A stretch of DNA of 64,000 nt from Pseudomonas maumuensis (lineage in GTDB: Bacteria; Pseudomonadota; Gammaproteobacteria; Pseudomonadales; Pseudomonadaceae), in contig NZ_CP077077.1 of NCBI RefSeq assembly GCF_019139675.1, forward strand, positions 3,844,001 to 3,908,000. Direction: 5' to 3'. A program made the position numbers and the translations under genes. This document shows, one piece after another, positions 29,842-39,705 of the stretch (the stretch's first letter is position 1; each line of letters begins with the position of its first letter). Below the pieces are notes generated by a model. That model saw only the letters and a program-made list of their open reading frames with translations, made no database searches and had not been told where the DNA came from.

Positions 29842-30402
29842 TCAGACCGCCCGGTTCAGCTTCACCCACGAGGCAAACTTGTCGATGAACCCCTGCAGGA
29901 ACGGCCGGGTCTTGTCATTCAGCTTGCCACTGTCATCGAACAGCGTCGCAGCCCCGCCGATATAGGCCTCGGGCATCTGCATGCACGGCATGTCGAGAAA
30001 CACCAGCGACTGACGCACGGCATGATTGGCACCAAAGCCGCCGATCGCCCCCGGCGAGACGCTGGCCACCGCCGCCGGCTTGCCGCCCCATACGCTCTGC
30101 CCGTAAGGCCGCGACCCCACATCGATGGCATTCTTCAACCCGCCCGGCACCGAACGGTTGTACTCCGGAGTGACGAACAACACCGCGTCGCTGCGGCGGA
30201 TCTCATCGCGAAAATGTTTCCACGCCTCGGGAGCGCCCTCGGCCTCGACATCCTCGTTGTACAACGGCAGGTCGCCGATCTCGACGATCCGCAGGGCAAG
30301 GCTGGACGGCGCCAGCTCAGACAGCGCGCGGGCCACCTTGCGGTTGTAGGACTCCTTGCGCAAGCTGCCGACGACAACCGCTACCGAATAGACCTGGCTC
30401 AT
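29842..30402 (-). CDS. NADPH-dependent FMN reductase (ChrR/azoreductase-like)
   Basis: A 186-residue flavodoxin-like fold. FMN phosphate loop GSLRKESYNRK near residue 13 and the isoalloxazine contact TPEYNRSVPGGLKNAID. Family members reduce quinones, chromate or azo dyes using NAD(P)H. The ATG at 30402 is used; a TTG four codons upstream would place the ribosome site too close. It converges on phnX, separated by a REP palindrome. Confidence 0.88.
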   Translation of the reverse strand: MSQVYSVAVVVGSLRKESYNRKVARALSELAPSSLALRIVEIGDLPLYNEDVEAEGAPEAWKHFRDEIRRSDAVLFVTPEYNRSVPGGLKNAIDVGSRPYGQSVWGGKPAAVASVSPGAIGGFGANHAVRQSLVFLDMPCMQMPEAYIGGAATLFDDSGKLNDKTRPFLQGFIDKFASWVKLNRAV

Positions 30403-30560
30403 GGCGTTTTGCAACCTCTGCTCTGGGAATGGGACCAGTTAGTTATAGATGACCGTTCCTCGGCTTCCCGGTTTTTTTCCATTCGGCTGAAAACTTCCCA
30501 GGCGGTTCGCTGGTCTATGCCTACAGACATTTCCTACACGATTCAGAGGTTTCCACCTAA

Positions 30561-30779
30561 ATGGCAGCAGTAATGGTCGGCCAGTTCCACGCCCGCGACG
30601 CAGAAGGCCGTATCTACCCGGTCCACGAGTTCCAGGAGTCCACCCTCCAGGCCGACGGCAGCACCCTCGGCGCGCCGGTTACCAGCTATCGCCTGGCTAT
30701 CGGCGACCGCGTCAACCACCTGGGCGACGATCGTTTCGAGCTGGCCCAGACCGGCGTCGAGATCATTCGCATTCCTTGA
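30561..30779 (+). CDS. Small conserved protein of unknown function, 72 aa
   Basis: Not recognised. A compact acidic protein without membrane helices; beta-rich (YPVHEFQEST, SYRLAIGDRVNHLGDDRFE). The stop overlaps the 3' end of the convergent decarboxylase gene by 17 bases. From memory, pseudomonads keep a small hypothetical gene beside ldcA, which supports it being real. No strong ribosome site is seen (CACCTAA before the ATG). Confidence 0.6.
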   Translation: MAAVMVGQFHARDAEGRIYPVHEFQESTLQADGSTLGAPVTSYRLAIGDRVNHLGDDRFELAQTGVEIIRIP

Positions 30780-33006
30780 CGCAGTCCACCGTATACAACT
30801 GACCTTCCCGCTGCAGGCCATGCACGTCGGCGACGAAGCCCGGGAAACCCTGGTCGAAGGCCCGGGCGCAGTCCAGGTAGACCAGGATCGAGCGGGTCGC
30901 CTCGGTGAAGCGCTCGCCCGGCATGATCAACGGGATCCCTGGTGGATAGGGCACCAGCATCACCGCCGCGACCCGGCCCAGCAGATGCTCGATAGGCACC
31001 GCCTCCACCTCCCCGCGCACCATCCGGTCATAGGCCTCGGCCGGAGTCATCGCCACCTCCGGCAAACGGGTGAACAGCAGCTTGAGCTGCCTGGACGTGG
31101 CATTGCCACGGTAGAAACCGTGCAGTTGCTGGCACAGGTCGCGCAGCCCCAGCCCTTGGTAGCGTGACGGCTGCTCCACCATCACGCTGGGCAGGCAGTC
31201 GGCCAGGGCGGTATTGGCGTCGTAGTGGCGCTTGAATTCCAGCAGTTCGGTGAGCAGCGTGCTCCACTTGCCCTTGGTGATCCCCATCGAAAACAGCACC
31301 AGGAAGCTGTACAGCCCGGTCTTTTCCACCACCAGCCCACGCTCCCAGAGAAACTTGCCCACCACTGCGGCGGGAATTCCATGGCCCTCCGCTGCGCCAG
31401 CGGCGCCCGGCATCACCAAGGTGACCTTGAGCGGGTCGAGCAAGACATAGTCGTCGCCCAGCCCGCCGAAGCCATGCCACTCGGCCCCCGGCTGCAGCAG
31501 CCAGTCCGCCGCCGCCTGCAGCTCGCCGGCCTGCGCCGTCGGCGGCTGCCAGATGCTGAACCACCAGTCATCGGCGGCGAGGTGCTCGCGCAGGTTGGCC
31601 AGCGCCCGGCGAAAGCTCAGGGCCTCATCGAACATCTCCTGCAACAGCGAACGCCCCGCCGGGCCTTCCATCATCGCCGAGGCCACGTCCAGCGAGGCGA
31701 GGATGCTGTACTGCGGCGAGGTGGAGATATGCATCATGAACGCTTCGTTGAAACGGTCACGGTCCAACTGGCGGCTGGCACCGTCCTGCACATGGATCAT
31801 CGAGGCCTGGCTGAAGGCCGCCAGCAGCTTGTGGGTGGAATGGGTGCTGAACAGCAGCGGCCCGTCGTCGCCACGCGGCGTACCCATGGCATAGCGGCCG
31901 ACGAAGAATTCATGGAAGGCGGCATAGGCGAACCAGGCCTCGTCGAAGTGCAGCACCTCGGCGCTGGCACCCAGGGCCTGCTTGATCATCCCGGCGTGGT
32001 AGCACAGGCCGTCGTAGGTGGAGTTGGTGACCACGGCCAGCTTGATCTTCGCCGGCTTTCCCTGGGCCAGAGGATGGGCCTGGATCTTCGCCTGGATAGA
32101 CGCCGGGCTGAACTCGCTGAGCGGGATCGGCCCGATGATGCCCAGCTCGTTGCGCTCCGGGCACAGGTAGATGGGGATGGCGCCGGTCATGATGATCGCA
32201 TGCACCACCGACTTGTGGCAGTTGCGGTCCACCAGCACCAGGTCCCCGCGCCCGACCATGGCGTGCCAGACGATCTTGTTGGCGGTGGAGGTGCCATTGA
32301 TGACGAAGAAGGTATGGTCGGCGCCGAAGTTGCGTGCCGCTCGTGCCTCGGCGGCCGCCAGCGGGCCAGTATGGTCGAGCAGCGAGCCCAGCTCCGGCAC
32401 CGAGACCGACAGGTCCGAGCGCAGAGTGTTTTCACCGAAGAACTGATGGAAGGCCTGCCCCACCGGGCTCTTGCGGTAGGCCACGCCACCGCCGTGGCCC
32501 GGTGTGTGCCAGGAGTAGTTCGATTGCGCGGTGTGCTGCACCAGGGCCTTGAAGAACGGCGGCAGCAGGCCGTCGAGGTAGTTGTGCGCGGCCCGCGCCA
32601 CTTGGCGGGCGAGAAACGGCACGGTGTCTTCGAACAGGTAGAGGATGCCGCGCAGCTGGTTCAGCTCGCCCATGGCCTCGGCCGGGGCATTCTCCAGGGT
32701 CACCTGCTCGCCCAGGGCGAAGATCGGCAGGTTGGGCGCCCGCAGCCGGGCCAGGCGGATCAGCTCGGCCATGTTCTGCAGCAGGCGGCTGTTGTCGCCG
32801 ACGCCCTCGGCGGCGATCAGCATGCAGGCTAGGCCGTGATGGGTGGCAGCCACCAGCCGCGCTTCGGCCTGGTCGGCGGCGGCGAGGATGGCGAAGCCGT
32901 CCCGTGCCAGTTCATCGGCGATGCCGCGCACCCGCTCGCCGGCGACGCTGTCGGCCTTGATGGCCCGGTGGACGATGAGGATCGGGAACTGCAGGTCCTT
33001 GTACAT
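30763..33006 (-). CDS. ldcC: Lysine/ornithine/arginine decarboxylase (LdcA/LdcC-type)
   Basis: A 747-residue fold-type I PLP decarboxylase with the N-terminal wing (response-regulator-like) domain. Substrate/PLP region NYSWHTPGHGGGVAY, PLP aspartate in VLHFDEAWFAYAAFH, and Schiff-base lysine in STHSTHKLLAAFSQASM. The neighbours dnaQ and rnhA match the location of P. aeruginosa LdcA (lysine to cadaverine) and the KT2440 gene annotated ldcC. Lysine specificity therefore rests on synteny, not on a residue I can point to. The ATG at 33006 follows GAGG. The convergent 72-residue gene overlaps the 3' end. Confidence 0.9.
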   Translation of the reverse strand: MYKDLQFPILIVHRAIKADSVAGERVRGIADELARDGFAILAAADQAEARLVAATHHGLACMLIAAEGVGDNSRLLQNMAELIRLARLRAPNLPIFALGEQVTLENAPAEAMGELNQLRGILYLFEDTVPFLARQVARAAHNYLDGLLPPFFKALVQHTAQSNYSWHTPGHGGGVAYRKSPVGQAFHQFFGENTLRSDLSVSVPELGSLLDHTGPLAAAEARAARNFGADHTFFVINGTSTANKIVWHAMVGRGDLVLVDRNCHKSVVHAIIMTGAIPIYLCPERNELGIIGPIPLSEFSPASIQAKIQAHPLAQGKPAKIKLAVVTNSTYDGLCYHAGMIKQALGASAEVLHFDEAWFAYAAFHEFFVGRYAMGTPRGDDGPLLFSTHSTHKLLAAFSQASMIHVQDGASRQLDRDRFNEAFMMHISTSPQYSILASLDVASAMMEGPAGRSLLQEMFDEALSFRRALANLREHLAADDWWFSIWQPPTAQAGELQAAADWLLQPGAEWHGFGGLGDDYVLLDPLKVTLVMPGAAGAAEGHGIPAAVVGKFLWERGLVVEKTGLYSFLVLFSMGITKGKWSTLLTELLEFKRHYDANTALADCLPSVMVEQPSRYQGLGLRDLCQQLHGFYRGNATSRQLKLLFTRLPEVAMTPAEAYDRMVRGEVEAVPIEHLLGRVAAVMLVPYPPGIPLIMPGERFTEATRSILVYLDCARAFDQGFPGFVADVHGLQREGQLYTVDCVKECE

Positions 33007-33104
33007 CGGGCGGCTACCTCTGCGGGTAATTTCCCTCAGGGTAGTCGAGTGTGATGCTGTCATCGCCAGGCCGGCTCACAAGGTGCAGCGCTGGATCCGG
33101 TCCC

Positions 33105-33137
33105 TGTGGGAGCTGGCTTGCCAGCGATGGGCCGGGC
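33105..33137. repeat. Single REP-like element
   Basis: TGTGGGAGCTGGCTTGCC followed by AGCGATGG, a lone REP half with TGTGGGAG core, just after the end of dnaQ on the minus strand and before the decarboxylase start. Confidence 0.6.
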
Positions 33138-33148
33138 CTGCCTTCAAG

Positions 33149-33904
33149 TCAGCTGGCGGCTGGCTCGGTCAATGCCTGCCACATCGACGGCCCACCCGCC
33201 GACTTGGCGATAGCCGCCAAACGCTCGGCATGGGCGTCGAGCTCTTCCGCGCTGGCCAGGATCACCCGCCCCGGCGCACGCCCGACGATTCGGCGGATCT
33301 CGCTGCCGGTACCGCCCTGCCCCTCCTCGTCGCCCGCCCCTTCGCCCGCCAGCGACAAGCTGGTCTGGCCACCGGTCATCGCCAGGTAGACGTCGGCCAG
33401 CAGTTCCGAGTCGAGCAGTGCGCCGTGCAGCTCACGGCCGGAGTTGTCGATGCCGTAGCGTTTGCACAGGGCATCGAGGCTGTTGCGCTGCCCCGGGTGG
33501 CGCGAGCGCGCCATCATCAGGGTGTCGAGGATCGGGCAATGCTGCGAGATGTCGGCGCGATCCTGCTGGCCGATCCGCGCAAACTCGTTGTTGATAAAGC
33601 CAACGTCGAACGCGGCGTTGTGGATGACCAGGGTGGCGCCCTGGATGAACTCGAAGAACTCCTCGGCCACATCGCCGAAACGCGGCTTGCCGACCAGGAA
33701 GGCATCGGTGATGCCGTGGACGTTGATCGCGCCCTCGTCACTCTCGCGGTCGGGCTGCAGGTAGACATGGAAGTGCCGCCCGGTCAGGCGCCGGCCCACG
33801 ACCTCGACGCAACCGATCTCGATGATGCGGTGGCCTTCGGCCACCGGCATGCCGGTGGTCTCGGTGTCGAGGATGACGAACCGTTTGTCTTGCTGCTGCT
33901 CCAC
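33149..33904 (-). CDS. dnaQ: DNA polymerase III epsilon subunit (3'-5' proofreading exonuclease)
   Basis: A 251-residue DEDDh exonuclease. ExoI is VILDTETTGMP near residue 11, ExoII is IHNAAFDVGFINNEFAR, and ExoIII is LHGALLDSELLADVYLAMTGGQ. A C-terminal segment after the catalytic domain would bind the polymerase alpha subunit. It lies beside rnhA as in most gammaproteobacteria, but here in the same direction rather than divergent. Confidence 0.96.
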   Translation of the reverse strand: MEQQQDKRFVILDTETTGMPVAEGHRIIEIGCVEVVGRRLTGRHFHVYLQPDRESDEGAINVHGITDAFLVGKPRFGDVAEEFFEFIQGATLVIHNAAFDVGFINNEFARIGQQDRADISQHCPILDTLMMARSRHPGQRNSLDALCKRYGIDNSGRELHGALLDSELLADVYLAMTGGQTSLSLAGEGAGDEEGQGGTGSEIRRIVGRAPGRVILASAEELDAHAERLAAIAKSAGGPSMWQALTEPAAS

Positions 33905-33972
33905 GCGGGGACTCCAACTGGCGGTGCTTGAATTCGGGGTGGGAGTATAACGAAATCGGGGCCGCTTTGCGG

Positions 33973-34043
33973 CCCATCGCGGCTGAAGCCGCTCCTACAG
34001 GAAGCACGCGGATCGGGGTAGGAGCGGCTTCAGCCGCGATGGG
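33973..34043. repeat. REP doublet: perfect 25-bp inverted repeat (REPIN)
   Basis: Two arms, 33973-33997 and 34019-34043, are perfect 25-base reverse complements separated by 21 bases. Each arm contains its own palindrome (GCGGCTGAAGCCGC) and the core GCTCCTA. It lies between rnhA and dnaQ. Confidence 0.9.
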
Positions 34044-34065
34044 CTGCACAGCAGCCCCAATCGGA

Positions 34066-34512
34066 TCAACGCTGAGCGCGAACCTCATCAACCCCACGAT
34101 TGGCAAGCTGGTCGGCCCGCTCGTTGCCCGGATGGCCGATATGCCCACGGACCCACTTCCAGGTCACCTTGTGCCGGTTGACCTGTTCATCGAGCTGCAT
34201 CCACAGGTCGGCGTTCTTCACCGGCTCTTTCGCGGCGGTCTTCCAGCCACGCTTCTTCCAGTTGACCATCCACTCGTTGATGCCCTTCATGACGTACTGC
34301 GAATCGGTGGTCAGCACCACCTCGCACTCACGCTTGAGCGCCTTCAAGCCCTCGATCGCCGCCATCAGCTCCATGCGGTTGTTGGTGGTCTCGCGCTCGC
34401 CACCCCACAGTTCCTTCTCGACGCCCTTGAAAACCATCAGCACGCCCCAGCCGCCCGGGCCAGGGTTGCCCTTGCAGGCACCATCGGTGTAGATCTCGAC
34501 GCTATCGCTCAT
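34066..34512 (-). CDS. rnhA: Ribonuclease HI
   Basis: A 148-residue enzyme cleaving RNA in RNA/DNA hybrids. Active-site residues: Asp in [17 protein letters not shown], Glu in [13 protein letters not shown], Asp in [12 protein letters not shown] and the final Asp in [12 protein letters not shown]. The basic handle region [15 protein letters not shown] is intact. Starts at the ATG at 34512, 13 bases after the methyltransferase stop, so it probably shares that transcript. Confidence 0.97.
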   Translation of the reverse strand: MSDSVEIYTDGACKGNPGPGGWGVLMVFKGVEKELWGGERETTNNRMELMAAIEGLKALKRECEVVLTTDSQYVMKGINEWMVNWKKRGWKTAAKEPVKNADLWMQLDEQVNRHKVTWKWVRGHIGHPGNERADQLANRGVDEVRAQR

Positions 34513-34525
34513 GTACCACTCGTGT

Positions 34526-35299
34526 TCAGTGCTTTTCGGATTCGGGATGGGTGGCACTGCGGTTGACCTTGGCCAGCGGCAGCGGCAGCAGTTTGCCCAT
34601 CGGCTCGCGGCGCTCCAGGCGCAGCGGCCGCAAGCCCACCACCATCTTGCGCGCCACCAGCAGGTAGACACCGCCGCCGGCGGTTTGCCAGCCTCCGGCT
34701 ACGCGCTCCCAGCCAGCCATACGCTGTTGCCAGGCCGGCGAGGCAAGCGGCGGACGATAACACCCGAAGCGGCGTTTCTCCAGCGCGAAGCCCAGCAGGT
34801 TGAGCCAGTCGCCAACCCGCGACGGCGAGATGCATCGGGCCTTGCGCAAGGCCCCGTTGCTAAAGAAATGGCGTATGCCCCAACTGCTCCACGGGTTGAT
34901 CCCGATGATCAGCAGGTGGCCACCAGGGCGCACGGAACTGGCGGCCTCGCGTAACAGGCCATGGGGGGACAGGCTGAAGTCCAGGCCATGCTGCAGCACC
35001 ACCACGTCGGCGGCATGCTCCGACAACGGCCAGGCCTGCTCCTCGCAGACGATCTCCACCCCCGGCAGCGGCGCGCCCAGGCGCACGTTGCGCTGCACCT
35101 GCGGGGCGTTGGGCGGGGATTCGGCGCAGGGGCCGTAATGCACAAGGTAGCCACCGAAGAAGCGCCGCAGCTCTTCTTCGAGCAACTTTTCCTCCTCCTT
35201 GAGCATCAACTGCCCAAGAGGCCCATCGAACCAGTCGCGGGCCAGGCGGATCAGTTCGACCCAGTCGGGGTCGGCCTGGGCGAAGGCTTGGTCGGTCAT
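34526..35299 (-). CDS. Class I SAM-dependent methyltransferase
   Basis: A 257-residue protein with methyltransferase type 11 features ([34 protein letters not shown]). The glycine-rich SAM loop is degenerate, since the usual GxGxG is not obvious. It is conserved between gloB and rnhA in pseudomonads; substrate unknown. Divergent from gloB by 84 bp. Confidence 0.85.
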   Translation of the reverse strand: MTDQAFAQADPDWVELIRLARDWFDGPLGQLMLKEEEKLLEEELRRFFGGYLVHYGPCAESPPNAPQVQRNVRLGAPLPGVEIVCEEQAWPLSEHAADVVVLQHGLDFSLSPHGLLREAASSVRPGGHLLIIGINPWSSWGIRHFFSNGALRKARCISPSRVGDWLNLLGFALEKRRFGCYRPPLASPAWQQRMAGWERVAGGWQTAGGGVYLLVARKMVVGLRPLRLERREPMGKLLPLPLAKVNRSATHPESEKH

Positions 35300-35383
35300 T
35301 GCGTTCTCCCTCGAAGGTTCTCCGCTCGCGCCATCGCGGCTAAGATGCCCTCAATGTCCAGGCTTGGCGATACGGATCCGCAC

Positions 35384-36163
35384 ATGATACAGATCGATGC
35401 CCTACCCGCTTTCAACGACAACTACATCTGGTTGTTACAGGATACTGCCAATCGCCGCTGCGCAGTGGTCGACCCCGGTGACGCCGGGCCGGTGCGCGCA
35501 TGGCTGGAGCAGCACCCGGACTGGGCATTGGAGGCAATCCTCGTCACCCACCACCACCATGACCATGTCGGCGGCGTCGAAGCCTTGAAACAGGCCACCG
35601 GCGCCCAGGTGTACGGCCCGGCCAGCGAACGTATTCCGGGCCGCGATATCGCCCTGGAAGACGGTGCATGCATCGAGGTACTGGGCCTGGCCTTCGAGGT
35701 CCTGGCCATGCCCGGCCACACCCTGGGGCACATCGCCTATTACACTGCGCAATCGCCCACACCGCTACTGTTCAGTGGCGACACCCTGTTCGCCGCCGGC
35801 TGCGGCCGCTTGTTCGAAGGCACGCCTGAGCAGATGCACCACTCGCTGCAACGCCTGGCGGCGCTGCCTGCCGCGACCGAAGTGTACTGCGCCCACGAAT
35901 ACACCCTGAGCAACCTGCGCTTCGCCCGTGCCGTGGAACCCGACAACGAACACGTTCGCCAACGGTTCGAGGACGTTACCCGGTTGCGCGCCGACAATCG
36001 CATCACCTTGCCTTCCAACATCGGTTTGGAGCGCCTGACCAATCCGTTTTTGCGCACCGCTGAAACATTCGTTAAACAAAAAGCAGACGAATGGAAGGGA
36101 CATTCCAACCCCACCCAAGCCACTGTTTTTGCTGCCTTGAGGTCTTGGAAGGACGTGTTCTGA
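35384..36163 (+). CDS. gloB: Hydroxyacylglutathione hydrolase (glyoxalase II)
   Basis: A 259-residue metallo-beta-lactamase-fold enzyme. Zinc motif [10 protein letters not shown], downstream His in MPGHTLGHI and Asp in [12 protein letters not shown]. The C-terminal glutathione-binding domain ends [18 protein letters not shown]. It hydrolyses S-lactoylglutathione to lactate and glutathione in methylglyoxal detoxification. The start at 35384 gives [16 protein letters not shown], the family's usual N-terminus; the frame is open far upstream only by chance. Confidence 0.96.
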   Translation: MIQIDALPAFNDNYIWLLQDTANRRCAVVDPGDAGPVRAWLEQHPDWALEAILVTHHHHDHVGGVEALKQATGAQVYGPASERIPGRDIALEDGACIEVLGLAFEVLAMPGHTLGHIAYYTAQSPTPLLFSGDTLFAAGCGRLFEGTPEQMHHSLQRLAALPAATEVYCAHEYTLSNLRFARAVEPDNEHVRQRFEDVTRLRADNRITLPSNIGLERLTNPFLRTAETFVKQKADEWKGHSNPTQATVFAALRSWKDVF

Positions 36164-36263
36164 TAACCCCAAGATATATCGCATCATAGGCCCGATGGTT
36201 GACCCGGCCGGGAGCGGTTTCTAGAATCGCCCAACTTTTTTGCCCGGATAACCGTCCCCGCCG

Positions 36264-37694
36264 ATGTCTTCCCGTAGCCGCAGAACCTCTCATTCGGTCG
36301 CCCTGACGCGACTGGCCCAGATCAGTGCATTGGCGCTGGCCGCCACCCTGGTCGGCTGCCAGAGCACCCGTCAGCTCGACGAAGCCGACAGCGTTCGCGC
36401 GCACAACTACCAGGCGCGGATCAAGCACAAACCGGCGCCGCTGGTGGTCAAGCCCAAGGAGCAGGCACCGCCGCAGGACGTCTGGGAGCGCATGCGCCAG
36501 GGCTTCGCCCTGCAGGACGGCATGGACGTCAACCCGCGCATCGAACAGCAGCGCCTGTGGTTCGCCAGCAACCCGTCGTTCCTCGAGAACGCCGGCGAGC
36601 GCGGCAGCCTCTACCTGCACTACATCGTCGAGCGCCTCGAAGAACGCGACATGCCGCTGGAGCTGGCCCTGCTGCCGGCCATCGAGAGCGCCTACAACCC
36701 GATGGCCTACTCCCGCGCGCACGCCGCCGGCATGTGGCAGTTCATCCCGTCCACCGGGCGCCACTTCAACCTGCGTCAGACCAACTTCTACGATGGCCGT
36801 CGCGACGTCACCGCCTCGACCAACGCCGCGCTGGACTACCTGAACCGCCTGCACGACATGTTCAACGGCGACTGGCTGCTGGCCCTGGCGGCCTACAACG
36901 CCGGTGAAGGCACCGTCAGCCGCGCCATCGAGCGCAACGAGCGCCTGGGCCTGCCGACCGACTACTGGAACCTGCCGCTGCCGCAGGAAACCCGCGACTA
37001 CGTGCCCAAGCTGCTGGCCCTGTCGCAGGTGGTCAACACCCCGGCCGCCTACGGGGTCAACCTGAACCCGATCGCCAACGAGCCGTACTTCGAAGCCGTC
37101 GCCATCAACGACCGCCTCGACCTGTCCCGCGTGGCCGCCTTCGCCGACATCGACGAAGACGAACTGATCCAGCTCAACCCCGCTTTCAAGAAGCGCATGA
37201 CCGTGGACGGTCCGCAGCAACTGCTGGTGCCAACCGCCAAGGCGCAACTGCTGAGCGACCGCATGTCCAACCTCAAGCCCGAGGAACTGGTCAGCCTGCA
37301 ACCGAACAAGGCCGTGTTCCAGGCCGCCCTGGCCGAGGCCAAGGCGCCTGCGGCGCGCAGCTACCGGGTCAAGCGTGGCGACAACCTGGGCAGCATCGCC
37401 AAGGCTAACCGGGTGTCGGTCAAGCAGCTGCAAAGCTGGAACCGCATCCGTGGCAACAACCTCAAGGTCGGCCAGGTCCTGGCCCTGCGTGGCGGCAGCG
37501 CGCCGAGCGCGGCGGCCAACCGCGTGGCCGACTCGAAACAGCGCTCCACCCAGTACAAGGTGCGCAAGGGTGACTCGTACTACCTGGTGGCCAAGCGTTT
37601 CAACGTCGAGATGAAGCACCTCAAGCGCTGGAATCCACGCACCGGGCATGCGCTAAAGCCAGGCCAGACTCTGACCGTCTACCTGGCGCGCTGA
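36264..37694 (+). CDS. mltD: Membrane-bound lytic murein transglycosylase D
   Basis: A 476-residue lipoprotein. Signal peptide with lipobox LVGCQ at about residues 29-33, then an SLT domain with the catalytic Glu in LLPAIESAYNP and the GMWQFIPSTGRHF signature. Two C-terminal LysM repeats bind peptidoglycan: YRVKRGDNLGSIA and YKVRKGDSYYLVAKRF. It cleaves glycan strands to 1,6-anhydro products at the periplasmic side. Same order after gloB as in other pseudomonads. Confidence 0.95.
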   Translation: MSSRSRRTSHSVALTRLAQISALALAATLVGCQSTRQLDEADSVRAHNYQARIKHKPAPLVVKPKEQAPPQDVWERMRQGFALQDGMDVNPRIEQQRLWFASNPSFLENAGERGSLYLHYIVERLEERDMPLELALLPAIESAYNPMAYSRAHAAGMWQFIPSTGRHFNLRQTNFYDGRRDVTASTNAALDYLNRLHDMFNGDWLLALAAYNAGEGTVSRAIERNERLGLPTDYWNLPLPQETRDYVPKLLALSQVVNTPAAYGVNLNPIANEPYFEAVAINDRLDLSRVAAFADIDEDELIQLNPAFKKRMTVDGPQQLLVPTAKAQLLSDRMSNLKPEELVSLQPNKAVFQAALAEAKAPAARSYRVKRGDNLGSIAKANRVSVKQLQSWNRIRGNNLKVGQVLALRGGSAPSAAANRVADSKQRSTQYKVRKGDSYYLVAKRFNVEMKHLKRWNPRTGHALKPGQTLTVYLAR

Positions 37695-37703
37695 TACCTC
37701 GCT

Positions 37704-37766
37704 CGCGGGGCCAGCTCTCCTCCCACGCCAGTCACGATCGGCGTGGGAGCGGGCTGGCCCCGCGAT
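37704..37766. repeat. Imperfect REP doublet
   Basis: Arms 37704-37730 (TCGCGGGGCCAGC...TCCCACGCC) and 37741-37766 (GGCGTGGGAGC...GGCCCCGCGA) are near-perfect inverted repeats. It lies between mltD and the yej-type operon and may terminate mltD. Confidence 0.75.
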
Positions 37767-37872
37767 GCTTTGAAGGCTGAAGCAAAGCCCCGCGCCCTAC
37801 CCTTTTTCCATTCCAGACAAGCTGTTACTGTACCCCGAACCAAGCCCAACGCCCTCTGGATCGGATGCCGAC

Positions 37873-39705
37873 TTGATACGTCCCCTCCTGCTGTCACTCA
37901 GCCTGGCCTTGAGCTTCCCCGCCGTCGCGATGGTGAGCGAAAGCCACGGATACGCACAGTTCGGCACGCTCAAGTACCCGGCCAGCTTCACCCACTTCGA
38001 CTGGGTCAACCCGCAAGCCCCTAAAGGCGGCACGTTGCGGGCCATGGCCTTCGGCACCTTCGACACGCTCAACCCCTACACCTTCAAGGGCTCGAGCCCG
38101 GTCACCACGCCCAACTTCCTGCAGTACGGCATCAACGAGCTCAACGAGCCGCTGATGGTCGGCACCGGCATGTACGACCCCTCGGGCGACGAGCCCACCT
38201 CCAGCTATGGCCTGATCGCCCGCTCAGTCGAGTACAGCGAGGACCGCAGCTGGGTGGTGTTCAACCTGCGCCCCGAGGCGCGCTTCCACGATGGCGTGCC
38301 GATCACCGCGCAGGACGTGGCGTTTTCCTACCGCACCCTGCTCAAGGACGGCCACCCGATCTACCGCACCAACCTGCAGGAAGTGGCCCGGGTCGATATC
38401 CTCGGGCCGCTGCGCATCCGCTTCGTGTTCAAACGCGCCGGCAACCCGCTGCTGATCCTGCGCCTGGGCGAGATGCCGGTGCTGCCCAAGCACTACTGGG
38501 CCAAGCGCGACTTCAAGGCCACCACCTTCGAACCGCCGCTGGGCAGCGGCCCCTACCGCATCAGCGAAGTGCAACCCGGTCGCCGGCTGGTGTTCGAACG
38601 GGTGAAGGACTACTGGGGCAAGGACCTGGCGGTTAACCGCGGCAAGTACAACTTCAAGCGCGTCGAATACGAGTTCTACCGCGACGCCACCGTGGCCTTC
38701 GAGGCGTTCAAGGCCGGTGAATTCGACATCTACATCGAGCACCAGGCGAAGAACTGGGCCAACGGCTACAACTTCCCCGCCGTGCGCCGTGGCGAAGTGA
38801 TCAAGGCGCAGATCCCGCACAAGATCCCCACCCAGACCCAAGGCCTGTTCATGAACAGCCGCCGCGCCGCGTTCAGCGACCCACGGGTGCGCCAGGCGCT
38901 GGGCCTGATGCTCGACTTCGAGTGGACCAACCGCGCCCTGTTCAGCAGCGCCTACCGCCGCTCGACCAGCTACTACCCCAACAGCGACTTCACCGCCAGC
39001 GGCCTGCCCACCGGCAAGGAATGGCTGTTGCTCAAGCCATTCCGCGACCAGCTGCCGGACAAGCTGTTCACCGAGCCCTACCAGGTCAGCCACACCGACG
39101 GCAGCGGCATCAGCCGCCCGGCCCTGCGCCAGGCCCTGGCATTGCTCGCCCAGGCCGGCTGGAAGCTCAACGGCCAGCGCCTGGTGGACAGCACAGGCCA
39201 ACCGTTCAGGCTGGAGTTGCTGCTGGTGAACCCCAACCTCGAACGCATCCTGCAACCTTATGTCGAAAATCTGGCCAGCATCGGCATCGATGCGCGCTTG
39301 CGCACCGTGGACCGGGCCCAGTACAAACAACGGCTCGACCAGTTCGATTTCGACATGATCCTGATGACCCTGAACCAGACCCTGAGCCCGGGCCTCGAGC
39401 AGTGGCTGTATTTCCACTCAAGCCAGGCCGCCACCAAGGGCAGCAAGAACTATGCTGGCGTGAAGGACCCGGTGGTCGACCACCTGCTCGACACCTTGCT
39501 CGCCGCCCGCAGCCGCGATGACCAGATCGCCGCCGCGCGCGCCCTGGACCGCGTGCTCTCATGGCAGTACTACATGATCCCCAACTGGTACCTCGACAAT
39601 CACCGCCTGGCCTACCGCAACCGGTTCGCCTTCGTCACCACTCCGCCCTACACCCTCGGGCTGAACAGCTGGTGGATCAAGAAGACTTCGGAGAAAGCCA
39701 AATGA
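37873..39705 (+). CDS. Periplasmic peptide-binding protein (YejA-like), first copy
   Basis: A 610-residue SBP family 5 protein with a signal peptide (PLLLSLSLALSFPAVA). The start is a TTG at 37873, which gives a normal signal peptide; an ATG at 37865 is out of frame and stops at once. It shows the YejA-type N-terminus (GTLKYPASFTHFDWVNPQAPKGG) and the lobe signature LNPYTFKG. It overlaps the second binding protein by four bases (ATGA). With YejBEF it would import oligopeptides, in E. coli microcin C. Confidence 0.92.
   Translation: MIRPLLLSLSLALSFPAVAMVSESHGYAQFGTLKYPASFTHFDWVNPQAPKGGTLRAMAFGTFDTLNPYTFKGSSPVTTPNFLQYGINELNEPLMVGTGMYDPSGDEPTSSYGLIARSVEYSEDRSWVVFNLRPEARFHDGVPITAQDVAFSYRTLLKDGHPIYRTNLQEVARVDILGPLRIRFVFKRAGNPLLILRLGEMPVLPKHYWAKRDFKATTFEPPLGSGPYRISEVQPGRRLVFERVKDYWGKDLAVNRGKYNFKRVEYEFYRDATVAFEAFKAGEFDIYIEHQAKNWANGYNFPAVRRGEVIKAQIPHKIPTQTQGLFMNSRRAAFSDPRVRQALGLMLDFEWTNRALFSSAYRRSTSYYPNSDFTASGLPTGKEWLLLKPFRDQLPDKLFTEPYQVSHTDGSGISRPALRQALALLAQAGWKLNGQRLVDSTGQPFRLELLLVNPNLERILQPYVENLASIGIDARLRTVDRAQYKQRLDQFDFDMILMTLNQTLSPGLEQWLYFHSSQAATKGSKNYAGVKDPVVDHLLDTLLAARSRDDQIAAARALDRVLSWQYYMIPNWYLDNHRLAYRNRFAFVTTPPYTLGLNSWWIKKTSEKAK

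Noticed and set aside
31225..32832. Long open frame antisense to the decarboxylase
   Set aside because: No domain; the opposite strand carries all PLP-enzyme motifs.
36072..37649. Long open frame antisense to mltD and gloB
   Set aside because: Crosses two well-supported genes and has shadow-type composition without any motif.
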